A DNA stretch of 64,000 nt from Haematococcus lacustris (GCA_030144725.1 JASKMD010000018.1:1766099-1830098), one strand, 5' to 3'; shown: positions 24,028-35,420, counted from the stretch's first letter. Program-made: numbers and translations. Notes: generated by a model from the letters alone, not told the origin.

Positions 24028-24408
24028 CCAAGGACAACACAACAACATCACAACAAGGCGGCAAGATGACGAGGATGGACGCTACAACAAGGTTGATGCT
24101 ACACCTCTCCTTAGTGATGTATAACACGGGGTGCAACTTCATAGCCTCCACTTACGTGCTCCCGCTATCCTTCACCCACCACACTACCATTGACTCCCAC
24201 CTACCACACCTATGCCGTGTCGCGCAACAAGCACGGACTGACAACCACCCAAGTGCTCCACCATCCAGCTATCGTCCCCTTTGGAGAGGGATGGGTAGGG
24301 TCATTGTGGTGAGTGTGCATGGCATGGCATGGCATGGCCAGGGTGGGCTGGGTGGGCTGCTACTACGGGATCCCACTCCAAGCCGCCCGCTCCATGTTGC
24401 CCGCTCCA

Positions 24409-24590
24409 GGTTGCTACGCCAAGGGTAGGGTAGGGAGAGGGCTGCTACGCCAAGGGTAGGGTAGGGAGAGGGCTGCTACGCCAAGGGTAGGGTAGGGAGA
24501 GGGCTGCTACGCCAAGGGTAGGGTAGGGAGAGGGCTGCTACGCCAAGGGTAGGGTAGGGAGAGGGCTGCTACGCCAAGGGTGTGCAGATG
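24409..24590. repeat. 30-bp minisatellite
   Basis: Six copies of a 30-base unit containing GGCTGCTACGCCAAGGG and TAGGGTAGGGAGA. It ends with a solitary TGTGCAGATGTCGA motif at 24593-24606. Confidence 0.85.
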
Positions 24591-24895
24591 TCGACTGTGT
24601 GCCAGGCTTGGAGGTGGTGGGACAGGGGAGGGGAGGGGGAAGGGGGAAGGAGGAAGGGGGGAAGAGGGAAGGGCTGACCGTGGGACCTGCAGTAAACAAT
24701 GGGCATCTTTGCGGTTAGGCTGGGCATCGGACCACCCATGTGCAAGGGCTGGCCACTCACTCTTTGCTAGCGCCACTTCTATACCTACCTGGCAGCGCCT
24801 CCATGGCTGCAGCTCCTGGCTGCTCTTGCGCTCCATGCACCTGCTTCTTGTGGTAGGGTGATGAAGGAGGTGGTGGTGGGGGAGGGAGGGGAGGG

Positions 24896-25092
24896 CTGGG
24901 CTGGGCTGGGCTGGGCTGGGCTGGGCTGGGCTGGGCTGGGCTGGGCTGGGCTGGGCTGGGCTGGGCTGGGCTGGGCTGGGCTGGGCTGGGCTGGGCTGGG
25001 CTGGGCTGGGCTGGGCTGGGCTGGGCTGGGCTGGGCTGGGCTGGGCTGGGCTGGGCTGGGCTGGGCTGGGCTGGGCTGAGCTGGGCTGGGTG
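24896..25092 (+). repeat. (GGGCT)n pentamer array 1
   Basis: About 37 tandem GGGCT copies. The same unit, in the same orientation, forms a second array at 28978-29180. Confidence 0.93.
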
Positions 25093-25744
25093 TAGGGAAG
25101 GGGAGGTTGGGACCATTGAACCTGCAGCAATTCAGTGGTTGGCAAATCATCAGGCAAGGTACTTGGAGCCACATGACTGCAAGATAAACTACTCACCATT
25201 CGCTAGGGTGGGGTTTGTGTGGGTGCACCCAACTTTGTTTCAAGTGCACTCAGCTTCGTCTCTTGCATGGCTCCTGACCGCCTCTCCGGGCTCCTCCACT
25301 CCTCTTCCGCTCCGTCTCATATACTTCGGGCTACGTGTCCTAGTTGCACCTCATGCATTTCTTATGCCGCATCGCTGCATCGCTGTGTCGCTGCATCACT
25401 GCACCTCCTTCCGTTTTCTGTCGCTATCTCTTGATCCTATCGCTTAACCTGATGGCGTCTTTTTATGACTGGTCGCTAATGCTATGCGGCTGGCTGGCTG
25501 GCTCGTAGCCTTTTGGCGACGAGTTTTGTTGGCTGCTCCTGGCTGCTCATTGCTGCTATACGGGGCAATCTAAGCTCCTTAGCGGTTCCTTGGCTTCCTT
25601 CGCGCCACCTTCGCGAAAACTTCATGCAGATATCACACAGATTGTTGAATAATGGAAGAGTCTCGATTCCTTCGCGGTGACTTTGCTTCCTTCGCGGTGC
25701 CTTTGCGTAACCTTTATGCAAGCCTTTTCTTCATGTGCTCAGCT

Positions 25745-26335
25745 GCACTACGTCGACAGCTGTGCAGATGTCGAGGGATGCTTGGCTGTGCAGATGTCGT
25801 TTGTGTCGACAGCTGTGCAGATGTCGAGGGATGCATCTGTGCAGATGTCGTTTGTGTCGACGGCTGTGCAGATGTCGAGGGATGCATCTGTGCAGATGTC
25901 GTTTGTGTCGACGGCTGTGCAGATGTCGAGGGATGCTTGGCTGTGCAGATGTCGTTTGTGTCGACGGCTGTGCAGATGTCGAGGGATGCTTGGCTGTGCA
26001 GATGTCGTTTGTGTCGACGGCTGTGCAGATGTCGAGGGATGCATCTGTGCAGATGTCGTTTGTGTCGACGGCTGTGCAGATGTCGAGGGATGCTTGGCTG
26101 TGCAGATGTCGTTTGTGTCGACGGCTGTGCAGATATCGAGGGATGCAGCTGTGCAGATGTCGTTTGTGTCGACAGCTGTGCAGATGTCGGGGGATGCATC
26201 TGTGCAGATGTCGTTTGTGTCGACGGCTGTGCAGATGTCGAGGGATGCATCTGTGCAGATGTCGTTTGTCCTTAGGGCATCGACATGCATCTGTGCAGAT
26301 TCCGGGCTCATTAAACCGACATCTGCACAGAATCC
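25745..26335 (+). repeat. CTGTGCAGATGTCG array B (51-53 bp dimer units)
   Basis: About ten tandem units of 51 or 53 bases. Each has two copies of TGTGCAGATGTCG, one followed by AGGGATGC and one by TTTGTGTCGACGGC. All are in one orientation except the last, which is an inverted CGACATCTGCACAG at 26318. The two unit lengths come from GCATCTGTG versus GCTTGGCTGTG. Open frames in all directions (periodic CADVEGC or HLHRC text) are a by-product. Confidence 0.92.
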
Positions 26336-26529
26336 CAAAAAGGGGGGGGTACCTCGCGCGCGGATCGATGTATCTTCGCAACCAGTGCGAGTTAGGACTT
26401 CATTCAAGAGCGAGGTCCCCCTCAAACTCAGCGTTCTATCGTTCTATCGGAGCAGAAAGTCCATCCGATGCAAAAAAGGCCCTCGCGTCGGCCTTATTTA
26501 CCGTGAGTGCTACTTCTGACCAGGGTGAG

Positions 26530-26560
26530 GGCTGACGGCTTAAGCGGTGTAAGCCACTTA
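26530..26560 (+). mobile_element. Short LINE 3'-end fragment
   Basis: CTGACGGCTTAAGCGGTGTA followed by AGCCAC matches the tail found in the fragments at 19570-19790 and 30970-31135. Confidence 0.5.
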
Positions 26561-26776
26561 TCCATCTGACCAGGGTGAGGGGCCAGCAGTGCAGGCTTGT
26601 GAATCTTCAGATTTTCAGTTTTTCAGATTTTCAATTTTCAATGAAATGAAAGTGTTTCATGTGAAAATGTGAGAGTTTCATCGCCAGTGAAACTGAGCGG
26701 ATGCCGCTGGATCTCAGCCTATTCTTTCAAACGCGGCTTGTTTGTAGGCCTGCACTGTTTGAAATGCAGAAATACT

Positions 26777-27012
26777 TACAGCGCGTTTCCAATGGACGGA
26801 GAAAAGAGAAAAGAGATCTCTTTCTCTCCATCTCTTTTTCTCCATCTCCGTTGGCCCTCCATCTCCATCTCCATCTCCTCTACCCTCGGACTGCCGCCAA
26901 CGGTCCAACGGAGATGGAGATGAAGATGGAGGGTAGGGCACGACTGTTAACGTCAACATCCTGATGTTTGGGCCTGTTAACGTGGGTTAACAAATTGTTA
27001 ACGTAACGTTAA
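26777..27012 (+). repeat. Left copy of a dispersed inverted repeat
   Basis: A core of about 100 bases starting ACAGCGCGTTTCCAATGGAC and ending CCATCTCCGTTGG recurs in reverse at 30555-30660. Both copies are followed by GTTAAC-rich text (TTAACAAATTGTTAAC). This copy also holds an internal palindrome, with CCATCTCCGTTGG answered by CCAACGGAGATGG. Confidence 0.75.
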
Positions 27013-27129
27013 CGCCTTGAGCCTAACACCCTGACGACCCGGAGTGCGATGGGGGTTTGGCAGAGGTCTTCCGGTATATAGCATACACGAATAGGCAAAG
27101 TACGCTCCCGACATCTAAAGAGCCAGGCA

Positions 27130-27558
27130 ATGGGCTTCATTGAGAACATTGGTGTTGATGTGGGCTTTGCCTCTGAGCCGCTAAGCAAGCCGCTGAGTAA
27201 GCCGCGCAGCCATTGGGGTCCTTTTGTTGCAGCGACTTCCTATCAGAGCCTCCCAACTCTCTTGAAAAGAGGGTGTGTCCTTTACACGAGGTTTATTTCT
27301 CGCTCAGGATGCCGATTGAGCATCGAAGCACACCAGTGTGAAGAGGACTCGATTGGCTACACGGAATGCATGTCCTCAGCTCTAACGAATGTGTACATGA
27401 TGCACTACTTGGGCGTGAACCTGGCCTACATTTTGTGGGCAGATATCGCCATGCACGCCTCTTCCACCCTCGACCTTCCTAATGATGCCGTGATGACGCA
27501 AACGCAAGTATCTGTGCAACCGCGCTTTGTGTTGCGATGGCCGGAGCCGCGAGTTTGA
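27130..27558 (+). CDS. Unrecognised 142-residue ORF between inverted repeats
   Basis: ATG at 27130, TGA at 27556, no intron needed. The product (MGFIENIGVDVGFASEP at the start, ALTNVYMMHYLGVNLAYILW in the middle) is not low-complexity, unlike nearby ORFs. It has one weakly hydrophobic stretch at about residues 88-110, and few Cys. I recognise no domain. It starts about 120 bases after the left inverted repeat, so it may belong to a transposon or be a chance ORF. Its base composition is less extreme than the surrounding repeats. Confidence 0.3.
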   Translation: MGFIENIGVDVGFASEPLSKPLSKPRSHWGPFVAATSYQSLPTLLKRGCVLYTRFISRSGCRLSIEAHQCEEDSIGYTECMSSALTNVYMMHYLGVNLAYILWADIAMHASSTLDLPNDAVMTQTQVSVQPRFVLRWPEPRV

Positions 27559-27760
27559 AACCTAAGAAGCTGAAATGCTTCTTTAACGCACCCACACCAC
27601 TGCTAATGCTGCGATTAGGACAGCTGCATACTTCTTAGCATCGATTAGCTTTCACTCGTCATTTGTGTCGCTCGCGCTGTCACGCGTAAGACGGAGTAGT
27701 TGTATGCTCTAGCGGTTCAACAAGACACTATGTGCACCCTTCACCTTTGATTACAGTAGA

Positions 27761-28782
27761 CTATCTGACCTGATAGTCAAACTGACCGCGGGACTCTTCA
27801 TACTCAAGCCTTTTCTGCTCGTTTCGCTGTCTACGCCCCGTATTCGTTGTAGCTAGAGCATGTGTGCAGATGCGCAGTCTTCGTTCTCTCGCTAAAGCGG
27901 TTTCGGACATCACCACCATGCGCCATGTGGTTCGGTCCACGGTGCTAACACCAGCTCTCAAATGCACCCCCTCGCCCACCATGTGCCCTCCCACCTGGCC
28001 CGACTCGCACCCCATGGCAAGGCAAGGCCTCTTCACTCCATAGCAAAGCCCCCTGGTAACACCACTTGTCACATCCACGTTGACCACTTGCATGCGCCTC
28101 TACCAAGATGCTATGGCCTAGGTGCCACTGCCAACCCCCTTGCCCTCTCATTTAGATGTCCCTGTACTAGCATGGTTAGAGGCAGTGCAGTGAAGGCTCT
28201 CGTCACAGTATCACGCTCCTTGTGGCAAGGGGGGGGGGGTGTTGCTGGGCTGCCTGCTTGTGTGCATGGCGATGCACCCCACATGGCATGCCAACGCTTC
28301 AAGGTGTAAAGTGACACCTCATTGCGTTGCAGCCAGGAGATTTTGTCTCGCACGTCCTTGGATGTGACCCTCTTCGCTGTTGCTAGCTGGGCCCGCAAGG
28401 CTGCCAGCTGGGCCCGCATGGCTGCCAGCTGGGTTCCCATGCTTCTGACCTTACTTTGGCATGCTGTCAGCTCTTGTTTTGTAGCTGCAAGCTCTGCTTG
28501 GCAGTGATGCAAAGACACTTGCAAGGCAAGCACCTCGTTCTCAGACTGCTGCAACGCTTGCTGGGACTGGTGCAATTGCTCTTGGCACACTTGCAGCTCT
28601 GTGGCGGTGCGCATACAGTCAGTCTGGCTGGAGCAAAGCTGGGATCTGGCCGCATCAAGTGCTGCCTCTGTGGCAGCCGCCGTTGACATGAGGATCTGTT
28701 GTTGACGAGCTGCTGCTGCACAAGCACGTCCCTGAGCAGCATTGGCCCTGATGGCCTTGGTGCGTTTGCTGATACCACCCAT
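27761..28782 (-). CDS. Coiled-coil protein of unknown function (possibly transposon-borne)
   Basis: ATG at 28780-28782 opens MGGISKRTKAIRANAAQGRA, followed by a long heptad-like helix at about residues 30-140 rich in Ala, Gln, Leu and Glu (LHQSQQALQQSENEVLALQ, TQLAAMRAQLAALRAQLATA). Then comes the non-repetitive block SKDVRDKISWLQRNEVSLYT. That frame ends near 28111. A second frame, 28093-27761, probably joins through an intron with acceptor GGTAG near 28105, and ends LEYEESRGQFDYQVR (stop 27761). No catalytic motif is evident. Position between the inverted repeats and next to satellite DNA suggests a mobile-element origin, but I see no transposase signature. An extra intron or different end is possible. 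Confidence 0.4.
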
Positions 28783-28977
28783 AAGCTGAGGTTGGGTCAG
28801 ATTAGGGGAGGCGGTAGGCTAGGAGGTGGTGGTGGGGGTGGGGGTGGTGGCGGCGGCGGCTGAGGTTGAGTTGGGAAGTCCTGCAGCGGTAGCAAGTGCG
28901 GGGCAATCAGCTATGCATGCTATACACACAACACAGTCATCACACGTAACATCACAAGCACCATAACAAGGAACACA

Positions 28978-29180
28978 ACTGGGCTGGGCTGGGCTGGGCT
29001 GGGCTGGGCTGGGCTGGGCTGGGCTGGGCTGGGCTGGGCTGGGCTGGGCTGGGCTGGGCTGGGCTGGGCTGGGCTGGGCTGGGCTGGGCTGGGCTGGGCT
29101 GGGCTGGGCTGGGCTGGGCTGGGCTGGGCTGGGCTGGGCTGGGCTGGGCTGGGCTGGGCTGGGCTGGGCTGGGCTGGGCT
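28978..29180 (+). repeat. (GGGCT)n pentamer array 2
   Basis: About 40 uninterrupted GGGCT copies, the same unit and orientation as at 24896-25092. Confidence 0.93.
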
Positions 29181-30479
29181 ACTTACCGGCTGGTTGGTGA
29201 AGGGTGATGGGGCTCGCTCTTGGCTGCTGGACAGGGTAGGGAGAGGGCTACGATGTCAGGGGGGAGGTGAGGGGGAGGGGATAAGTAGGTGGGTAGTAGG
29301 GTGGGGTGAAGAGGTGGTGGTGGTGGTGGTGGTGGTGGTAGTGGCGGCTGAGATTGGGTAAGCCGGCTCCTGCAACAGTTGCCAAGCATGGTGCCAAGCA
29401 TGTACGGATGTGCATAACTTTCTGATAACATGTGCTTTTCCTGCATTGACAGCTGCACCAACCGTGGATGACTCTGCTTCTTCTAACGTAAGGAGCACAA
29501 TAACAAAAACAAGCTTCGTGTAGGCTGCACAGACTTGACATGTCAGTCCTTACTTTAAGTGGAAAGGTATTTCTGAGCTATAAGACCGTCTGGGCTCAAC
29601 ACCCCCATAGAATACGGACCATGTGCGCGCCTACAATAAGGAAACAATGTCGGGTTGATTTAGCTGGTAGGAATCACAAGCGCCGGCTGTACTTGCCTTT
29701 AGAGCGTTGGGAGGCAACCATGGTACTGCGAAGCATTCCCATAGCTGACTTGCGCTGCGCGATGTCGTGAGAGCGACCGGCTGATTGGTGGGCGCACTTT
29801 TTTCGTTTAAGGAGTTCCTGGCATTACGGGCGTATAGCAGACTAAGCGTTCATCGCATGCCGCACGGTATTACGCCAATCGCACACTTCCCGGCGCCGGA
29901 ATGTCCATGACATGGTTGTGTAAAAGGTTTTATCAGAGTTGGGAGGGTCTGACTTCCTACTTCCTCGTTGCGCCTAGCATCGACTAATGTGCCTCCTGGA
30001 GCCTGCGCCATAGAGAGCTGTAGCCCCCCGGAGCTTAGCTTGCTTAGCTAGTCCCGCTAGTGCAGAGAGTGCTTGACTAGTTAGCCTGAATAGCCCCGCA
30101 GCCTGACTTGCACGACTGCACTGACTTGCACGACTGACTTGCACGGCGCACTTTGTGCATTTGCGCTTGCGATGCTTGACGCCATCATCCTTGCCACCAT
30201 CCTAACTACCGGTACAAGAGCGTCCTTGTTCGTCGCCATGTAAAAAAATCGCCCCCAAAGCTACAGCCGACCAGCCATGGCCTGCTCCAAGCAGAGTTAC
30301 ATCATAGTGAAACTCCGGCCGAGCACTGTAGTTCTGCGCCGCAGAAAGGCTGCGTGTGTGCATTGGTTCGAAGGTTTAGGTCGCGGTTGCTTCGCCTTTC
30401 ATCGCGGAAAGGCTGCATGTTCGAAGATTGGGGTCGCGGCTGCTTCGCCTTCCATCGCGACTGCGGAGCGCGACCTGGC
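29181..30479. other. Intergenic, no gene recognised
   Basis: Contains a short GGT run (29311-29340) and, at 30340-30470, a direct duplication of about 60 bases (both copies carry GAAAGGCTGC, TTCGAAG and TTGCTTCGCC or CTGCTTCGCC followed by CATCGCG). No ORF here looks like a gene. Confidence 0.55.
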
Positions 30480-30660
30480 GGTCGTGTTAACAATTTGTTA
30501 ACTTTCCTCCCTTGGTTAACCCATGTTAGCTTTGGGTTAACAAACCGGGTCATGCTCTAATGGAGGACCAACGGAGATGGAGAAAAAGAGATGAAGAGAA
30601 AGATTTCTCTTTTCTCTTTTCTCTTTTCTCTTTTCTCCGTCCATTGGAAACGCGCTGTTA
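30480..30660 (-). repeat. Right copy of the dispersed inverted repeat
   Basis: Reverse-oriented match to 26777-27012, sharing the core from CCAACGGAGATGG to GTCCATTGGAAACGCGCTGT plus the TTAACAATTTGTTAAC part at 30485-30500. The internal TTTTC run is longer here. Confidence 0.75.
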
Positions 30661-30969
30661 GTTTGCCAAAGGTCTGACATGCAAGCCAGTTGAAAATATG
30701 CAAGCCGTCCATGTTGTTCGTGGATCCGCCATCTGTGGCGTTTACTGGCTTGCGCTTCTTCCGCTGTGGCTGTAGAGCACTGGCGCCAGCCAAGCCAATC
30801 ACAGCCAAGCCAATCACTCTGCAACACCCGATCTGCGATCTGACCGGGGGCAGCACTTTCAGATGTGCAGTGAATACGTTCAGATTTTCAGATGAAAATT
30901 TTCATTGGAAATCTCAATGACAATCTGCAATTTTTACAAGCCTGCAGCAGTGTACACCATCTTCATGAT

Positions 30970-31135
30970 CTTAATGAGAACTTGCATGACTTCATTTTGA
31001 GCCCATGTGCACCTTTGTTTGTGCACCTTGCTTTGAAGTGCGTTACAGAAAGTCCCGAACCCCTAGAGGGGGAGGGCGGCCTAGCAGCCTAACGGCTGAC
31101 GGCTTAAGCGGTGTAAGCCACATCATCATCATCAT
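30970..31135 (+). mobile_element. LINE 3'-end fragment
   Basis: Begins TTAATGAGAACTTGCATGAC, which matches the end of the LINE ORF at 20990 (ENLHDF), and continues through GTGCACCTTTGTTTGTGCAC, GTGCGTTACAGAAAGTCCCG and GCTTAAGCGGTGTAAGCCAC to an ATC microsatellite tail. It is a 5'-truncated copy about 400 bases past the heme oxygenase stop. Confidence 0.75.
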
Positions 31136-31443
31136 GATCTTACAGTTGTACAATACAAGGAGCAGTACAAGAAGCCATCGTGGTGCGACACAGCTAGCCA
31201 TCGTCTTGCGCAGCAAAACCCTTGGGCAGGAGCACCTCAGCGGCACCTGGGCGGTTTTGCGGTTTGCACTCGCTACCTCGTGGCTGCCCCGCCTGGACGC
31301 TTGCGCCCCTGACAGCGCGTTCGCGGCCGCTACAGTGCACAGCACAAGGCAGCGGAACATGTGCCCGGCAGCTCGCGATCGCCTCCCTGGGCCGACGCTG
31401 CCCCAGAAGCCCTCCCCCCAATCCAATGGCCAACCATCGCCAT

Positions 31444-31448
31444 TTACA
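31444..31448 (-). terminator. Candidate TGTAA poly(A) signal of the heme oxygenase gene
   Basis: TTACA on the plus strand is TGTAA on the coding strand, about 96 bases past the stop at 31544. TGTAA is the usual chlamydomonad signal. Confidence 0.4.
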
Positions 31449-31543
31449 GCACACTTCGGGTCGCAGGTCCCACTATGATGGGCCATGATGTGCCAAGGGA
31501 GGTTTGCCGGGTGCGGCATGCGCGGGCAGGCACGCCCACTGCG

Positions 31544-32947
31544 TCACCTCCCTCTGGCCATGAGCTGGTGTCCTGAATAGGCAATGGCTCCGCACAGTCC
31601 CACCGCCACCAAGGGGATGCGCGCACTGTCTGGCACAAGCAATGCCACACCTGCATTGCGGAAACCCACACAGGGCAATGACCAGCAATGACTGACAGTA
31701 TTCACAGCCAGCTATGCTGGAAATGGTAGTCGGTACCAGATCTGAGAGTAGAATGGTAGAAGGCACAGCTTCCATGCAGTCATATCTGTCCATGCATTCA
31801 TACATGTCCATGCAGTCATACCTGTGCATGCAGTCATGCATGGTGACACCTGATGAGGGCTAGGCCAGGCAACGGTCATAGCTGGGACATATGCACATGT
31901 ACATGCATTGCTCATGTTGGCTTCGTAGCACCACCAAGCTTTATGAGCATCAAGCTTTGAGCATCATGCCTAGCGTGGCATAGCTTTACCTGCCTGGCAG
32001 TGCTCACAGCCAGCACTGGCATGGCCCAGGGCAAGATGGCGATGCGAGATGGTACTTGGCAGTCAGTGACCCTGATCCTACAGGAGAAGGGCAGCTGGGG
32101 TCCCGCCACACACCGCGATCAGAGTGGCACCCTGAACAGACTGGCGCCAGCCTGCCCCACTCTGCGCCACACTTGCCTGGGCCTGACATTGTTGAGAGCT
32201 GCACTAGTCATGTTGCATTGTTGTGAACAGGGAGCTGTTGTTGTGTTCTGGCATGTGCTTTGATGAGCATGCATTGATGAGCATGCATTGATGAGGAGTG
32301 TTGCCAGCCCGCATGGGGTCAGGACGTGTGGCCAGTGACGATGGTGGGTTTGCTCTTCTCTAGGCGATTATGGGCTGCTAATGTCGATGGCACAGCGTGC
32401 GGAACATCCTGAAGGTGGTGAGGGGGTGAGGGGGTGTCATGGCGGGTGTAGGGATAACTACCTTTGAGGAAAGGGCCCCAGCCAATCCTGAAGCTGCTGA
32501 TGATGTCGTTGTTGAAAGCAAAGGCCGCCTTGTGCTCAGCCACCATCTGCAGTCACACAATACCACACACACAAACCATTCAAAACCATCATTGACACCA
32601 TGGGCACACACCGGCTGACATTACACGCCACCATACATAAAAACTAGATTACATCACAATACATTACAATGGATCACATTGGCGCACACCACACTACCAA
32701 CGCTGACGGTGGTGATGACGGTGGTGATGATGGCAACAATGACAGAACCCGGCCCCACCCTAGCTAGCCCAGACTGCAGAGAGTGTGGAGGCCACCGACG
32801 TTTGCCCAACTTGACCCTCATAGCGCCAAACCCTCTCGATTCATCGGCTGGCAGACTGGATGGTTGCGGTGTGAGGGGCTGCGCAGATGTTCGTACGCAG
32901 GCGCCAGGGAGGACCTAGGGCATACTCCACCCAGAACCCATCAGTGG

Positions 32948-32979
<32 letters not shown>

Positions 32980-35420
32980 TGTCTGCTGTAAGAAAAGGGC
33001 ACTCTTCGCCAATGACTACTGCCACAGCCAGATGGCAGCTGGCCTGGAAGATGAGGAGGGTGGGTTCAGGGCAGCGGACTCACCAGCTGCCTTATCTCTG
33101 CACTCTGCCCGGCACCCCAGGCATCCAACGCGCTGCAGAAGGCCTGCTTCAGCTGTGACGGGCTGGCCTGCAGCACAACAGGCCGTTCACCTTGCCCCTG
33201 CCAGGAGCACCTTGGCCCTTCTTAAGAACTCAGCAGATTTGGCACACCAGCGGGGACATGGCTTGCATGGCAGCATGGGCAGCACAGTATATAAGGATGC
33301 CATGTACACAAAAGCCATGCAGGCAGCGCGATGTGCAAGCAGCAGGGCAAAACAAAGCAAGGCAGACACAATGAACACACATGCTTCACCCACTCTGCAC
33401 ACACACTTTGTACTTAGCACCCACTTACAACCAGCCCAGACTTAGGGCTGGAGCAGGCATGGTGGGTTGGCCAATAACCTCCACTGCCTGCCAATAACCG
33501 GCCGCCAGCCCAGACTCAAACCCTGGTGTGATGTCATCTGGCTCTCGTAACTGCCGAACGCGAGCATGCTCCTTGCCCCTCCTCCCTGGACAACATATTG
33601 GCTAACCTCTCGCCTGCTCCCACCCTCTCCTGCTCCTCCTGTCAATCATTGCTGCGACTGGTGGGAGGGCAGCAAGGGGCCACACCCGATGCCACCATCC
33701 TCCTTTGATGCACGCCCATGAATCAGGGCGCAGTCTTTCTTTCCCTTACTTCCTTCCTTTCTTTCTATCTTTCTCTCTCTCGTTGCTGTTGTCTTGCTTC
33801 TTTGACCCGGAGCTAGGCCTGGGCCCCACCTTGTACTCGTAAGCCGCAGTGCCCTCCTGCTCTGCCAGCCTCAACTTCTTGCGAGCAGCCCTCTTGATGA
33901 TCTGCCCTCCTGACAGCACTGCAAGGTGCTGCAGCACCCATGCACACGCATGGGAAGGTGAACGCTCTATGAATGAAAAGTGAGAGAGTGCAAGAGTGAG
34001 GGGATCTTTGGCCTGCTTAAGGGGTGGCGTGGGTGCACAGGCAACTAACAAACCAAATGCTACACCTCACACTAGACGAACCTCTTCTCAACCCAGACCT
34101 GGTATGTGCCAGTGTGCCACACAGACTGACATGGGGTTAGGGTTAGGGCTAGGTTTAGATTCAGTCCCTGAACCTGCCCAGGTTATCATGGGGCTGCTCA
34201 CATAGGACCCCTCTATTGAGACTACATGTTGGTGTGACCACAACAAGCTCCAAGCTGCTTGCTGTTGCATCAGCTGAGTTGAGCTGGCCTGGTAAGCTCG
34301 CACAAGTGAGCTGTAGCACTAAGCTGGTTGGTTGCCTGGTTTGTGACAAGCCACTGGAGTGACTTCTCTCAGGTGCAAGAGTGACCTCAGCTTCTTGTGT
34401 AACCCGACCTGGGTGAAGGAGTGAGCCAGCAGCAGTGTTGGCTGCTCCGCGGCCAGCTGAGCCAGGTGCTGCGTATACTTCAGCACTTGGGGGCTGGGCG
34501 GGCAGGCGGCACGCCAGTCTTTGCTGCGCCAGCAGCAGCAGCAGCAGCAGCAGCAGTGGTGGTCCTCTATTACTCAAGCCAGCCGGCTACACATGGTGGC
34601 ACTGCCTCATCACTCATTCCCAGCAACCCTGACCCACCCTCCATCATGGGAGACCTAGCCATGCGCCTGGGCCCGCCACCATGTCAGCCATACCCTTTCA
34701 TCCGTCACCATGTCAGCCATACCCCTCATGTAGACAACAACGTCACAGCCCATTGTGGTCCAGGGCTGACTAGTTGTTATGCCACAAACACGTCTAGCCA
34801 AGGGGCTGGCACAGGGCTTGGCCATCATGAGGCACCCTGGCTGCAGGGTGACGGGCCAGGCAGTGGATCCACCCTGTCGAGTGTGGGGAGGGATGGGGGC
34901 TGGGAGGTGGAAACCAAGGGGAGGGGTGTGGTGTCGGAGGACCTACCCAAGAAACAGCTCTAGGTCTGTGGCAAAAGCTTCATGGCGGTACAGGTCCGGC
35001 AGCAGGCTGGCGAAGGGCTGCAGGGCAGGCTCCTTGTTGACCGCTCCGGCCAGTGCAGCATCCAAGGCCTGTGGTGGTGCAGCGTTGGGTGGGGTATGAG
35101 ATGCAAGGTATATCCTAGCCCATGTCCCACACATTTCCGGCCTTGGAAACGTGGGTGCAATGCAGGGCGGGAAATACAACAGGGTAGTGTGAGTGCGTTA
35201 CATGCATTTTACAGGGCCGTCAGCAGGGCCCTCCATTTCGCCCTACCTCGAAAATGTAGTAGAAGCAAGAGATGGCTCGGGCATACAACTTGCGGTCTGT
35301 GAACAGCACTATGAGTCGTGCGTTAAGCAATGAATTGGACAAACTGTGGATTCTCCGAGACGCGATTTTTAGCTCCTCCGTAAGGGACGACGGACTTGAG
35401 CTCACGTTGACATTGCTCAT
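31544..35420 (-). CDS. HMOX: Heme oxygenase, tail-anchored (HO-1/HO-2 type)
   Basis: Seven exons, all in phase: 35247-35420, 34947-35068, 34409-34523, 33830-33928, 33084-33167, 32462-32546 and 31544-31629, giving 254 residues. Heme oxygenases open heme to biliverdin, CO and ferrous iron. Visible family marks are SLTEELKIASRRIHSLSNSL, with the proximal heme ligand His at residue 25, then SCFYYIFEALDAAL, FASLLPDLYRHEAFATDLEL, GKDWRAACPPSPQVLKYTQH, the distal-helix motif HLAVLSGGQIIKRAARKKLR, SQLKQAFCSALDAW and VAEHKAAFAFNNDIISSF. The C-terminus has one membrane span, IPLVAVGLCGAIAYS, and a short basic tail. There is no transit peptide, so ER or other endomembrane location is likelier than chloroplast. 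The Gly-Asp before LSGGQ of animal enzymes is Ala-Val here. A DNA transposon lies 186 bases upstream of the start. Confidence 0.88.

Noticed and set aside
23551..24151. Histidine-rich and Gly-Asp-rich ORFs
   Set aside because: They come from the CACCAT array. Metal-binding His-rich proteins were considered, but there is no gene structure around it.
25652..26535. Cys/Asp-rich repeat protein (CADVEGC periodic ORFs)
   Set aside because: All frames on both strands are open because the unit lacks stops. Unit lengths 51 and 53 would shift the frame between copies, so a conserved protein is unlikely.
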